The notes beneath the pieces were generated by a model that worked only from the letters and a program-made list of their open reading frames with translations, did no database searches and was not told the origin of the DNA. A stretch of 64,000 nucleotides of DNA from Bacilli bacterium (lineage in GTDB: Bacteria > Bacillota_I > Bacilli_A > RF39 > UBA660). The position numbers and the translations under genes were made by a program. Positions 9,807-19,427 of this stretch are shown one piece after another; within the stretch, counting starts at the first letter, position 1, and each line of letters starts with the position of its first letter. Location of the stretch: positions 1 to 64,000 of the forward strand of contig JAFSFI010000007.1 in assembly GCA_017435255.1 (NCBI GenBank). The letters run 5' to 3'.

Positions 9807-9856
9807 ATTATAGAAATAATTATTTAGTTTCTTCATATAATTAAGTGGTGAATATA

Positions 9857-11050
9857 ATGAAGAAATTAATTGTTGTAGTAATGATTTTTGTAGTTATTAC
9901 TTTTTTTATTATTGGAAAAAAACAAGAGTTAAAAGATGAACCGGTAGTAAATAATACAACTGATGAATATCGTGCAATATTTATTTCATATTTAGAACTA
10001 GAAACTTATATTAAAGGTGTTAGTAATGATGTAAGTAAAAACAATATTATTGAAATTCTGGATAATATGAAAAACAATAACTTTAATATTGCTATACTTC
10101 ATGTAAGGCCTTTTTCGGATGCCATATATGAATCTAAAATTTATCCTTACAGCAGTTATGTATCAACTAGTGAAGGAGGGAATCCTGGATACGATATATT
10201 AAAATTTTTTATAAAAGAAGCTCACGCAAGAAATATTGAGGTTCATGCATGGATAAATCCATATCGAATTAGAAATACTACTAATATAGAAGATATAAAA
10301 GAAAATAGTCCTGCGTATAGATATTTAAATACTAATCATGTAAAAGTAATTGATAATAAAGGTATTTTTTATAATCCAGCTAGTGATGAAATAAGAGAAT
10401 TAATAATTAAAGGAGTAGAAGAGGTTGTAACTAATTATGATATAGATGGTATTCATTTTGATGATTATTTTTATCCTGATGATACGATTGATTTAGATAA
10501 TTATAAAGAATATGTAGATAGTGGTGGAACACTTACTTTGAGTGATTATAGACTTAATAATATATCTCTACTTATAAAAGGTGTATATAATAGTATAAAA
10601 AAAATAAAACCAAATGTTTTATTTGGAATATCTCCTGAGGGAAATATCAATAATAATTATGAAAGTAATTTTATAGATACTAAAAAAATACTTTCAGAAG
10701 AGGGATATGTGGATTATATAATGCCGCAAATATATTATGGTTTTTTTAACGAAGTAATGCCTTTTATAGATACTGTTAATATGTGGAATTCTCTTATTAA
10801 AGTTCCTAACATTAAATTAATACCAGCACTTGCTTTTTATAAAACTGGAAAGATAGACGACTATGCCAAAGGTGGAAAAGAAGAATGGATAAATGATAAC
10901 GATATAATTATGAAACAAGTTTTATTAAGTAAAAACTTGAGTAATTATGGTGGATTCTCTTTATTTAGATATGATTATATATTTAATAGTAATTATCAAA
11001 ACAATAATACTTTAAAAGAAAAAGAAAATCTTTTTTCTATAATAAAATAA
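9857..11050 (+). CDS. GHL10 (DUF187)-type glycosidase-like exported protein
   Basis: The 397-residue protein has an N-terminal hydrophobic anchor or uncleaved signal (residues 3-22, no lipobox Cys) and then a TIM-barrel-like domain. Segments EYRAIFISYLELE, ILHVRPFSDAIYESKIYPYS, VHAWINPYRIR and YDIDGIHFDDYFYPDD match the glycosyl hydrolase-like 10 family (Bacillus YngK-type). Members are thought to act on polysaccharides outside the cell, and the acidic residues in HFDDYFYPDD are candidate catalytic or metal sites. The ATG at 9857 has GTGGTGA upstream. It ends at a palindromic terminator shared with the convergent small gene. Confidence 0.85.
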   Translation: MKKLIVVVMIFVVITFFIIGKKQELKDEPVVNNTTDEYRAIFISYLELETYIKGVSNDVSKNNIIEILDNMKNNNFNIAILHVRPFSDAIYESKIYPYSSYVSTSEGGNPGYDILKFFIKEAHARNIEVHAWINPYRIRNTTNIEDIKENSPAYRYLNTNHVKVIDNKGIFYNPASDEIRELIIKGVEEVVTNYDIDGIHFDDYFYPDDTIDLDNYKEYVDSGGTLTLSDYRLNNISLLIKGVYNSIKKIKPNVLFGISPEGNINNNYESNFIDTKKILSEEGYVDYIMPQIYYGFFNEVMPFIDTVNMWNSLIKVPNIKLIPALAFYKTGKIDDYAKGGKEEWINDNDIIMKQVLLSKNLSNYGGFSLFRYDYIFNSNYQNNNTLKEKENLFSIIK

Positions 11051-11068
11051 AAGACTTTAAAGTCTTTT
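11049..11068. terminator. Bidirectional terminator between convergent genes
   Basis: A perfect 20-base palindrome of two 10-base arms (AAAAGACTTT/AAAGTCTTTT) lies between the glycosidase-like gene and the convergent small gene; A and T tracts at the two ends allow termination from both sides. Confidence 0.75.
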
Positions 11069-11336
11069 AGTAATAATAATAATTCTCAGAATAACTAGTA
11101 GGGTATGGATAAGTATTATTTACATAATATGGCATAGGTACTGGATATGGACTAGGAACAGAATAACCTCCACCAAAATTATTTGGTCGTGCTAAAAGCC
11201 CACCAGTAATACCACCTAAAAGGAATGGTACTGCAAATCCCCCACCAATAAATCTATCGTTGCCTCTTCTATTTAATCCAAACTTGTTTGGTTGCATATT
11301 CCAATTATAATGGGGTATAATATTATTTGAATACAT
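11067..11336 (-). CDS. Small Gly/Tyr/Pro-rich protein
   Basis: An 89-residue protein on the minus strand with a strong AAGGAGG eight bases before its ATG, which supports it as a real gene. A positively charged and Asn-rich start (PNKFGLNRRGNDR) leads to a short hydrophobic stretch FAVPFLLGGITGGLLA, then a tail of Tyr, Pro and Gly ending YYYY. This composition resembles small spore-coat or spore-surface proteins of Bacilli, but no family can be named. It is the only minus-strand gene before 19 kb and diverges from the aminopeptidase gene. Confidence 0.65.
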   Translation of the reverse strand: MYSNNIIPHYNWNMQPNKFGLNRRGNDRFIGGGFAVPFLLGGITGGLLARPNNFGGGYSVPSPYPVPMPYYVNNTYPYPTSYSENYYYY

Positions 11337-11387
11337 AAGTTTCCTCCTTCAGAGTATTTTATGTATATTTTCAATAAGGGTGATAAT

Positions 11388-12506
11388 ATGAATGAAAAAA
11401 TAAAAAAATTAGCAGAGACAATAGTTAATTATTCATTAAATGTTAAAGAAGATGAACATGTATTAATTACATATCAAAGTATTGAGTCACGTGAGCTTGT
11501 TAAGGAATTAATAAACCAAATTGTACTACGAAAAGGGATTCCTTTTACTAATTATGTAGATCCTTTTATTAGTAATCTTTTAAAAGAAAAGACTACATCT
11601 AAAAGAATAGAATTAATAAAAGAATATCAACAATTTGAACTGGATCATTTTGATTCGTTTATCAATATTAAATATAATTTAAATGATTATGAAACAAAGA
11701 ATATACCAGATAGTATAAGAGATGAGATCAAAAGAAAAACTTATGAAATACACGATAAAATAGTTAATGAAAGAAAATGGGTACTATTAAACTATCCAAG
11801 CTATGTTGATGGATTTAAATCTAAAATGAAATATGAAGATTTCTTAAATTATAGCTTTGATGTTATGACTATTGACTATAGTAAGATGAGTGAAGATATT
11901 AAACCATTACAAAAGTTAATGGATAAGACTAATAAAGTAAGAATAATAGGTAAAGATACAGATATTACTTTTTCAATTAAAGGGATGAAAAGTGTACCTT
12001 GTACTGGGGAAATGAATATACCGGATGGAGAAATATTCTCTTGTCCAATCAAAAATAGCGTTAATGGTGTAATTACCTATAACACTACTAGTACATATAA
12101 TGGAGAAGTATTTAGTAACATTAGATTGGAATTTAAAGATGGTAAGATTATAAATGCAACATGTAATGAAGAAGATAAAAATGAAAAATTAAATAAAATA
12201 TTCGATACTGATGAGGGGAGTAGATATGTCGGAGAGTTTTCTTTGGGGCTAAACCCTAAGGTTCTTCATCCTATGGGAGACATTCTGTTTGATGAAAAAA
12301 TAATTGGAAGTATCCATTTCACTCCAGGAGCAGCATACAAAGAATGTTATAACGGAAACGACTCTAATATTCACTGGGACTTAGTATTAATACAACGCAA
12401 AGAATATGGTGGAGGAGAGTTATATTTCGATGATGTTTTAATTAGAAAAGATGGCTTGTTTGTAATAGATGAATTAGAACATTTAAATTACGATTTAACT
12501 AAATAA
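11388..12506 (+). CDS. M29-family (AmpS-type) aminopeptidase
   Basis: A 372-residue cytoplasmic metallopeptidase of the thermophilic aminopeptidase family. Family landmarks are the N-terminal KIKKLAETIVNYSLNVKEDEH region, the metal-binding CTGEMNIPDGEIF segment, GEFSLGLNPK, and the C-terminal SIHFTPGAAY and NIHWDLVLI segments with His and Asp ligands. Length is slightly below the usual 400-410. The ATG at 11388 with AAGGGTGA upstream is preferred over an in-frame ATG at 11361. Expected job: general N-terminal peptide trimming with two metal ions. A terminator follows. Confidence 0.9.
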   Translation: MNEKIKKLAETIVNYSLNVKEDEHVLITYQSIESRELVKELINQIVLRKGIPFTNYVDPFISNLLKEKTTSKRIELIKEYQQFELDHFDSFINIKYNLNDYETKNIPDSIRDEIKRKTYEIHDKIVNERKWVLLNYPSYVDGFKSKMKYEDFLNYSFDVMTIDYSKMSEDIKPLQKLMDKTNKVRIIGKDTDITFSIKGMKSVPCTGEMNIPDGEIFSCPIKNSVNGVITYNTTSTYNGEVFSNIRLEFKDGKIINATCNEEDKNEKLNKIFDTDEGSRYVGEFSLGLNPKVLHPMGDILFDEKIIGSIHFTPGAAYKECYNGNDSNIHWDLVLIQRKEYGGGELYFDDVLIRKDGLFVIDELEHLNYDLTK

Positions 12507-12511
12507 ATACA

Positions 12512-12537
12512 AGAGGACTTAGTCTTCTTTTTTTATG
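12512..12537 (+). terminator. Terminator after the aminopeptidase gene
   Basis: AGAGGACT/AGTCTTCT arms (one G-T pair) close over a short loop and are followed by seven T. Confidence 0.75.
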
Positions 12538-12599
12538 TTTTTCTTTTATCTAAATACTAGTTATGATAAAATATTAATAGATTTGAAAGTAGTGATAAT

Positions 12600-14987
12600 A
12601 TGGAGTTTTTAAAAGATATAAAAGAAAACACAGTATTAATAATGCCTAATGTATTAAAGAATAAAGTATTAGAATTTATAGATACACTAGATAAACTTAT
12701 TAATATTAAAATATATTCGTTAGAGGATATTAGAAATCATTTATATTTTTCTTATGATGAAGAAGCTATTCTTTATTTGATGGATAAATACGGTTATAAA
12801 TATGAAGTTAGTAAGACATTAATTGATAATATGTATTATGTAGAAAATAAAATGTATTCTAGTATCAAATTAAATAATTTGGTTAAATTGAAAGAAGAGT
12901 TAGATAACCTATCTTTATTAAGGAAAGATGATTTGTTTTTTGATTATTTAAATACTAAAAATATAATTGTGTATGGATATGATTTTATTGATAAATTTAA
13001 CGAAAAAATGTTAAATAAATTTAATAATGTAGAAGTAATAGAAAATCATGTTGGTAATAATAAATTATCATTATATGAAACAAATACTATTTTTGATGAA
13101 GTGAATTTTGTGTTTGGTAAAATTTCAAAGTTGATAGATTCAGGTATTGATATTAATAAAATAAAATTAACTAATATTGATGATAGTTATAATCACTCAT
13201 TGTTAGCTTTATCTAAATTTTATAATATCCCAATTTCTATTAATATCTCATCTCCAATACTATCTACAGCAATAGGTAATACATTATTGAGTATTTTAGA
13301 ACAAAGCAATTCAATTGATGATGTAATTACTTTGTTTAACAAAAAGATGACTATAGACGAATCTACATCAAATATTTATAATCAAATTATTTCTATTTGT
13401 AATAAATATGTTGGGTTAGATTATTCATTCTCATCTATTAAAGAAGCGATTATTTATCATTTAAAGAATATTAATATTAGTACTAAAAAGCTAGATAAGC
13501 AGATTGAAGTAGTACCGTTTAAAAACAATATATTTAATGCTGATGAATATGTATTCTTTTTAGGTTTTAATCAAGGTGCTACCCCTTCCATATATAAAGA
13601 TGAAGACTATATTAGTGATAATTTGAAAAATGAAATAGAACTTAATTTAACGAATGAAAAAAACACTTTAAATAAATTAGCGTTTATCAACAAGCTTAAA
13701 TCTATTAAAAACTTAATAATATCATACAAATTAACAAGTATAAAAGAAGAATTTTATCCATCTAACTTAATTAAAGAATTAAATATAGAAGTTATTATTC
13801 CGGAACTGGATACTGTTTACTCTAATATTTATAGCAAAATTGTTTTAGGTGTTATGTTAGATGATTTAATTAAGTATGATATCAAAAATCAAAATCTAGA
13901 TAAATATTATTCTAGTTTATCTATTCCTTATATGGAGTATGATAATAAATTTACCGGAATAGCAAAAGAATCATTATTGAATATTATAGACAATAAATTG
14001 TTGTTGTCTTATTCAACTATTGATAATTATTATAGATGTGGGTTTAGATATTATGTTTCTAAAGTATTGAAACTGGATAAATATGAAGAAACATTTAAAA
14101 CGTTTGTCGGTAATTTGTTTCACTATGTTTTATCACAAGCATTAAATGATGAATTTAATTTTGATATAGAATGGAATCGTTATATAAAGGACAAAAACTT
14201 AAAAGTCTCTGAACAATTCTTTTTAATTAAACTAAAAGAAGAGTTAAAGCTAATTATTGATGAAGTTAAGAAGCTGCATGATAACACTGGTTTGACATCA
14301 TGTATGTTAGAACAAAAAATATTTATAGATAAATCTAGAGATATACCAGTTACATTTATGGGAATTGTAGATAAAATAATGTATAAAAACATTAGTGGCG
14401 AAGACTTAATATCTATAATCGATTATAAAACAGGGAATCCTAATACCAATTTGTTTAATGTAATATATGGAATAGATATGCAGTTACCAGTATATTTATA
14501 TTTAGTTAAGTATAGTACCTTATTTAATAATCCAAGTTTTGTTGGATTCTACTTACAAAAAATATTACATGGGGAAATTACCAAAAAAATAGACAAAACA
14601 TATTTAGAACAAAAACATGATAATTTAAAATTAGTTGGTTATAGTACAACCTCTTTAGAACATTTATCAAGGTTTGATCCTACATATGAGAATAGTGAAT
14701 TTATTAAAAGTATGAAAACCTCTAGTAAAGGTTTCTATGCTTATGCTAAAGTGATAGAGGACGAAAAAACAAAAGCATTAATTAATTTGGTGAATGATAA
14801 AATAGAATCTGCAATTACTGAGATCTTATCTTGTAACTTTGATATAAATCCTAAAAGAGTAGGACAAGAAAATATAGGGTGTGCTTTCTGTAAATTTAAA
14901 GATTTATGTTATATGAAGGAAGAAGATATAATTAATTTAAAGGAATATAAAGATTTTAGCTTTTTAGGGGGTGATAATAATGCCTAG
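12600..14987 (+). CDS. addB: AddB-like nuclease subunit, compact form
   Basis: Partner of AddA in double-strand break processing. The C-terminal RecB-type nuclease domain has GIVDK (Asp near 591) and IIDYKTG (Asp near 608). It is framed by the Cys of an AddB-type iron-sulfur cluster: one in YYRCGFRYY (about 480) and a C-x2-C-x5-C set near 761-770 (GCAFCKFKDLC). The protein has 795 residues against about 1,150 for Bacillus AddB. No Walker A is visible near the N-terminus, where Bacillus AddB has one, so the inactivated-helicase half is strongly reduced. The gene ends inside the start of addA, overlapping it by eight bases, so the two are coupled. Confidence 0.88.
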   Translation: MEFLKDIKENTVLIMPNVLKNKVLEFIDTLDKLINIKIYSLEDIRNHLYFSYDEEAILYLMDKYGYKYEVSKTLIDNMYYVENKMYSSIKLNNLVKLKEELDNLSLLRKDDLFFDYLNTKNIIVYGYDFIDKFNEKMLNKFNNVEVIENHVGNNKLSLYETNTIFDEVNFVFGKISKLIDSGIDINKIKLTNIDDSYNHSLLALSKFYNIPISINISSPILSTAIGNTLLSILEQSNSIDDVITLFNKKMTIDESTSNIYNQIISICNKYVGLDYSFSSIKEAIIYHLKNINISTKKLDKQIEVVPFKNNIFNADEYVFFLGFNQGATPSIYKDEDYISDNLKNEIELNLTNEKNTLNKLAFINKLKSIKNLIISYKLTSIKEEFYPSNLIKELNIEVIIPELDTVYSNIYSKIVLGVMLDDLIKYDIKNQNLDKYYSSLSIPYMEYDNKFTGIAKESLLNIIDNKLLLSYSTIDNYYRCGFRYYVSKVLKLDKYEETFKTFVGNLFHYVLSQALNDEFNFDIEWNRYIKDKNLKVSEQFFLIKLKEELKLIIDEVKKLHDNTGLTSCMLEQKIFIDKSRDIPVTFMGIVDKIMYKNISGEDLISIIDYKTGNPNTNLFNVIYGIDMQLPVYLYLVKYSTLFNNPSFVGFYLQKILHGEITKKIDKTYLEQKHDNLKLVGYSTTSLEHLSRFDPTYENSEFIKSMKTSSKGFYAYAKVIEDEKTKALINLVNDKIESAITEILSCNFDINPKRVGQENIGCAFCKFKDLCYMKEEDIINLKEYKDFSFLGGDNNA

Positions 14988-17900
14988 ATGGACAAAGGAA
15001 CAACAAGAAGCGATCGACAAAGAGTGCACTAATATTATTGTCTCTGCTGGAGCTGGTAGTGGTAAAACTGCTGTATTATCAGAAAGAGTTCTTCGAAAGT
15101 TAAAAGATGGTGTAAATGTAAATGAGTTATTAATTTTAACATTTACAAAAGCGGCTGCGTTTGAAATGAAAGAACGTATTAGAAAAAAGATAGCTGGCGA
15201 AGAGGCGCTTTCTAAACAGTTAGAATATATTGACAGCAGTTATATTACTACTTTTGATAGTTATGCATTGTCAGTAGTAAAAAAATATCATTACTTATTA
15301 AATTTATCAAAAGAAGTATCAATTATAGATGATAGTGTTATCTATTTGGAAAAGAAAAAAATAATAGATAAAATATTTGAAAAATTATATCAAGTTAAAG
15401 AACCTTTATTTTTAAAACTAATTAATGACTTTTGCGTTAAAGACGATGAAGAAATAAAAAAATATATAATTTCAATTTCATCAAAACTTGATTTAAAATA
15501 TGATAAAAAAGAGTATTTAGATAATTATTTAGATTGTTTTTTTGATGAGGTTAAAATACAAAAAGATGTTATTCTTTTTACAACGTTAATTAAGAATAAA
15601 ATATTAAATATAAATGATTATTTAAAACAAATTGAATCTTTTGTAGATAGTGATTATCTAGATAGTTTATATAGTGTTTTAAGCAATTTATTAAATAGTA
15701 ATAATTATAATGATATTTTATCTTGTTTTCCTATAAAACTTCCTAATCTGCCAAGAGGTATTGAAGAAGATGCAAAAATAATAAAAGAGCAAATTAACAA
15801 CGCTTTAAAAGAAATAAATGGACTTATTACTTTTGAAAATGAAGATGAAATTAGAAGTTCTATTTTATTAACTAAAGATTATATTGAAATAATAATTAAG
15901 ATTATTCTAGAGTTAGACGAAGAATTAAATGCATTTAAATATCAAAATAACTTATTTGAATTTACTGACATTAGTAAAATGGCTATTCAAATATTAAAAG
16001 AAAATGAAGATGTAAGGGAAGAGCTAAAATATTATTTTAAAGAAATAATGGTAGATGAGTACCAAGATACTAGTGATTTACAAGAAGAATTTATTTCGAT
16101 GATAGAAAATAACAATGTATATATGGTTGGTGATATTAAACAATCAATATATCGTTTTAGAAATGCTAATCCATATATCTTTAAAAATAAGTATGATAAG
16201 TATTCTTCCCTAGAGGGTGGGTACAAAATAGATTTAGTTAAAAACTTTAGATCAAGAGAAGAAGTATTATCAAACATTAATTTAGTATTTAATTTAATTA
16301 TGGATGATGATATTGGTGGTGCCAACTACAAAGAAACACATCAAATGGTATTTGGTAATACTTCTTATATTGAAAAAGGAAGTACTAATCAAGATAATAA
16401 TTTTGAAATATTAAATTATACTTATGATAAAGATATGGAATTTACTAAAGAAGAAATAGAAATATTTGCTATTGCTAAAGATATCAAAGAAAAAATTGAT
16501 AATAAATATCAAGTTTTTGATAAGGATGAGGGAGTTCTTAGAGATATTACGTATAATGATTTTGTCATATTAATGGATAGAACTAGTAAATTCGATTTAT
16601 ATAAAAAAATATTTGGATATTTACAAATTCCACTTACTAAATATACTGATACATCTATTACTAATGAAATGGATACTTTAATAATTAAAAATATTGTTTC
16701 TTTAATTATTAATACATATTATAAAAAATATGAAACTGATTTTAAATATAGTTTTACTAGTATAGCCAGAAGTTATCTTTTCTCTTACACAGATCAAGAA
16801 ATATTTGATTATTTAAGTAACAATAATTTTGATTCAAGCAGTATCATGGATATAGTAAATGGTATCGTAGAAGAGTTTGATATTTTAACTCCTAGAACAC
16901 TACTAGAGAAAATTATAGATAAATTTGAAATCTATTCTAAATTACCTTTAGTAGGAGATATATCTAGTAGAATGATTAGATATGAATATTTAATTAATTT
17001 GAGTTCAGGTTTATCTGATATAGGATACACTATAGAAGAATTTTACAATTACTTAAATACTTTAATAGAAGATAATTATGATATTAAAGTAAGTATGAGT
17101 GATAATAACAGTGATAGTGTTAAAATTATGACTATACATAAATCTAAGGGTCTAGAATATCATATTTGTTATTACTCTGGACTTTATGCTAAATTTAATA
17201 TTGGAGATTTAAAAGAAAAGTTTTTGTTCGATAATAAATATGGAATAATTTCACCATACTTTTCGGAAGGTATTTCCAATACAATTTACAAACATTTATT
17301 AAAAAACGATTATATCAAAGAAGAAATAAGTGAAAAAATACGCTTATTCTATGTAGCGTTAACTAGAGCTAAAGAAAAGATGATTTTAATAGCTAGTTTA
17401 GAAGAAAATAATAACTATATAGAAAACACGGTAGATAATAATCTTCGTGAAGGATATAGATCTTTTTTAGATATCTTAAAAAGTATTTATCCAGTAATTA
17501 AAGATTATATTAAAACAATAAATATAGAAGAACTAGGACTTAGCAAAGAATATAATTTAATAAAAAAATCAAATTATCAAGAACATATTAATAAAACTAA
17601 AGAAACAATTAATTTTACTTGTTTAGATATTCCTAATAAAGAAGTAGAAAAAAAACATTATTCTAAAACAATATCGACAATAGTTGATACAAAAACAAAA
17701 GAAAATCTAGAATTTGGTAAATATATGCATTATTTATTAGAAGTAATAGATTTTAAAAATCCAATCCTTGATAAAATTGCTCCTGAATATAGAAATAGTA
17801 TTGAATCGTTTTTAAAATGTGGTCTAGATTTTAAAACATGTAAAATATATAAAGAATATGAATTTATAAGCGGAGAACACCATGGTGTTATTGATTTATT

Positions 17901-18096
17901 ATTAGAATATAGAGATAGAGTAATAATCGTAGATTATAAATTAAAAAATATTGATGAACATAAATATTTTGAACAACTAAATGGGTATAAAACTTATGTT
18001 TATAATAAACTACATAAACCAGTTATAATATACTTATATTCTATAGTGGATGGAAAAATAAAGGAGATAAAAGATGAATTATCAAAAAATAGTTAA
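14980..18096 (+). CDS. addA: AddA, helicase-nuclease subunit
   Basis: UvrD-type 3'-5' helicase fused to a RecB-family nuclease, acting with AddB to resect DNA ends for RecA. The 1,038 residues include Walker A SAGAGSGKT (22-30), TFTKAAAFEMKERI, Walker B MVDEYQDT, MVGDIKQSIYRFR, VKIMTIHKSKGLEY and FYVALTRAKEKM, and the C-terminal nuclease motifs GVIDLLL (Asp near 972) and IIVDYKLKN (Asp near 985). All motifs needed for both activities are present. The ATG at 14980 follows AGGGGGTGATAAT. The length is about 200 residues below Bacillus AddA, in line with the compact partner. Confidence 0.96.
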   Translation: MPRWTKEQQEAIDKECTNIIVSAGAGSGKTAVLSERVLRKLKDGVNVNELLILTFTKAAAFEMKERIRKKIAGEEALSKQLEYIDSSYITTFDSYALSVVKKYHYLLNLSKEVSIIDDSVIYLEKKKIIDKIFEKLYQVKEPLFLKLINDFCVKDDEEIKKYIISISSKLDLKYDKKEYLDNYLDCFFDEVKIQKDVILFTTLIKNKILNINDYLKQIESFVDSDYLDSLYSVLSNLLNSNNYNDILSCFPIKLPNLPRGIEEDAKIIKEQINNALKEINGLITFENEDEIRSSILLTKDYIEIIIKIILELDEELNAFKYQNNLFEFTDISKMAIQILKENEDVREELKYYFKEIMVDEYQDTSDLQEEFISMIENNNVYMVGDIKQSIYRFRNANPYIFKNKYDKYSSLEGGYKIDLVKNFRSREEVLSNINLVFNLIMDDDIGGANYKETHQMVFGNTSYIEKGSTNQDNNFEILNYTYDKDMEFTKEEIEIFAIAKDIKEKIDNKYQVFDKDEGVLRDITYNDFVILMDRTSKFDLYKKIFGYLQIPLTKYTDTSITNEMDTLIIKNIVSLIINTYYKKYETDFKYSFTSIARSYLFSYTDQEIFDYLSNNNFDSSSIMDIVNGIVEEFDILTPRTLLEKIIDKFEIYSKLPLVGDISSRMIRYEYLINLSSGLSDIGYTIEEFYNYLNTLIEDNYDIKVSMSDNNSDSVKIMTIHKSKGLEYHICYYSGLYAKFNIGDLKEKFLFDNKYGIISPYFSEGISNTIYKHLLKNDYIKEEISEKIRLFYVALTRAKEKMILIASLEENNNYIENTVDNNLREGYRSFLDILKSIYPVIKDYIKTINIEELGLSKEYNLIKKSNYQEHINKTKETINFTCLDIPNKEVEKKHYSKTISTIVDTKTKENLEFGKYMHYLLEVIDFKNPILDKIAPEYRNSIESFLKCGLDFKTCKIYKEYEFISGEHHGVIDLLLEYRDRVIIVDYKLKNIDEHKYFEQLNGYKTYVYNKLHKPVIIYLYSIVDGKIKEIKDELSKNS

Positions 18097-18661
18097 TAAG
18101 GAAAATAGATTAAGCAAGACCTATAGACCTAAAAACTTAGTTAAAATAGAACCGAAGGTAAAAGGGAGTATTAATCCAAATAGAAAGATTTTGGTAGAAC
18201 AAGAAACCTTTGAAAATTGGAATGCTTTAGTAGAAGATGCTAAAAAACAAGGGTTTGAATTTTATATAAGTAGTGGTTATAGAAGTTATACTTATCAAGA
18301 AAAAGTACTTAAACACTATATAGAAAAAGAAGGCGTTGATGCAGCTATTCGGCGTGTAGCTATTCCTGGGACAAGTGAGCATCAAACGGGTCTTGCTTTT
18401 GACTATTTCTTTGTTAGAGATGAAGAAAATCATTATGATATGTTAGAAGATGACCAAGAATACCAATGGATAAAGAATAATGCACATAAATACGGTTTTA
18501 TAATTAGATACCCTAGAGGAAAAGAGAATATCACTGGGTTTAATTATGAACCATGGCATTTAAGATACGTTGGTGGTATTGCTACATATTTATATGAAAA
18601 CAATTTAACGCTTGATGAATTTGTTTTAAAACAACAAAAAAGGTTAGTGTTGACAAAGTAA
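18074..18661 (+). CDS. VanY-like D,D-carboxypeptidase (peptidase M15B)
   Basis: A 195-residue zinc peptidase with the full set of M15B residues: SGYRSYTYQ (66-75), SEHQTGLAFD (101-110, His and Asp as zinc ligands) and EPWH (159-162, base Glu and third zinc His). The family trims the terminal D-Ala of peptidoglycan stem peptides. There is no signal peptide or membrane segment at the N-terminus (MNYQKIVNKENRLSKTYRPK is polar), which is unusual for an enzyme acting on the wall. The ATG lies inside the end of addA with AAAGGAGA before it. An internal promoter for the next gene sits in its last codons. Confidence 0.9.
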   Translation: MNYQKIVNKENRLSKTYRPKNLVKIEPKVKGSINPNRKILVEQETFENWNALVEDAKKQGFEFYISSGYRSYTYQEKVLKHYIEKEGVDAAIRRVAIPGTSEHQTGLAFDYFFVRDEENHYDMLEDDQEYQWIKNNAHKYGFIIRYPRGKENITGFNYEPWHLRYVGGIATYLYENNLTLDEFVLKQQKRLVLTK

Positions 18662-18678
18662 GTGTAGTATATTATAAG
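18650..18678 (+). promoter_or_regulatory. SigA-type promoter of the Panacea-like gene
   Basis: TTGACA at 18650-18655, 17-base spacer, TATAAG at 18673-18678. The -35 lies inside the last codons of the VanY-like gene and the -10 is 22 bases before the next ATG. Confidence 0.7.
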
Positions 18679-18699
18679 AGATTGAAAGAGGAGATTAAA

Positions 18700-19356
18700 A
18701 TGTATAGAGAAGAAAATGTCAATGCTAGAGACTTAGCATATTATATGATAAGAATGTTTTATGAAACGGATCGCAAATATAGTTGTACGAGAACCAAAAT
18801 AGGTAAATTGCTATCTATATTATCATTTAAATATGCAACAAAAGGAATTATTCTTTTTGATGATCCAATATATAGATATGATGATTGTGGTACTCACATA
18901 AAAGATGTTAGCGTTTGGTTGTATAGAGACGAATATCTTATGGATGAATATCAAGATGATAAAAAATACATTACCGATGAATTTAAAAGACCTAAAAATC
19001 TTCCGAACGGACAATTAAAACGCTATAACGCACTTAATAATACTCTTGGAAATTTAACAGAGGAAGTTAAAAGAGAAGCTGAAGAAGTATTTAGAAGATT
19101 CGGAGCTTATTCACAAGTTGATTTGAGTAAAATTTTAAATCCAATAATAGAAAATACGGGGACACAAAGCTATGGTAAAATTGATTTGTCTAGAATTCCA
19201 TCGGCAATTGCAGAAACAGAGCCGAATAACGATGTTGTAAAATATATAAAATCTATTCCTGTAGATATAAAAACTCAAAGTGATGAAACTTCCTGTGTTT
19301 CAAAGAATAAATCCTTATTAAAAACAATATTTGGTCATAAAAAAAGAGAAGTATAA
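18700..19356 (+). CDS. Panacea/DUF4065-like protein (candidate antitoxin)
   Basis: A 218-residue cytoplasmic protein. The N-terminal ARDLAYYMIRMF, the KIGKLLSILSFKYATKG segment and the later EAEEVFRRFGAYSQVDLSKI segment follow the layout of the Panacea (SocA-like, DUF4065) fold, where a helical KLQKLLYFA... stretch precedes a central acidic/aromatic part and an ...LS.LTH-like helix. That fold is the antitoxin half of many toxin-antitoxin pairs and of prophage proteins. The ATG at 18700 with AGAGGAGAT is preferred over an in-frame TTG at 18682. It has its own near-consensus promoter and terminator, so it is transcribed alone; no adjacent toxin gene is visible. The C-terminal 60 residues are a polar extension. 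Assignment is by pattern only. Confidence 0.5.
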   Translation: MYREENVNARDLAYYMIRMFYETDRKYSCTRTKIGKLLSILSFKYATKGIILFDDPIYRYDDCGTHIKDVSVWLYRDEYLMDEYQDDKKYITDEFKRPKNLPNGQLKRYNALNNTLGNLTEEVKREAEEVFRRFGAYSQVDLSKILNPIIENTGTQSYGKIDLSRIPSAIAETEPNNDVVKYIKSIPVDIKTQSDETSCVSKNKSLLKTIFGHKKREV

Positions 19357-19398
19357 TAAAGCACATAGGTTTTTAATATATTATAATTATTACTATTT

Positions 19399-19427
19399 AG
19401 TATTGGAAAATATCCAATACTTTTTTA
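19399..19427. terminator. Bidirectional terminator between convergent genes
   Basis: A perfect 9-bp stem AGTATTGGA/TCCAATACT with a five-base loop and a T tract lies between the Panacea-like gene and the minus-strand YqfQ-like gene; it ends within the last codon of the latter. Confidence 0.85.
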
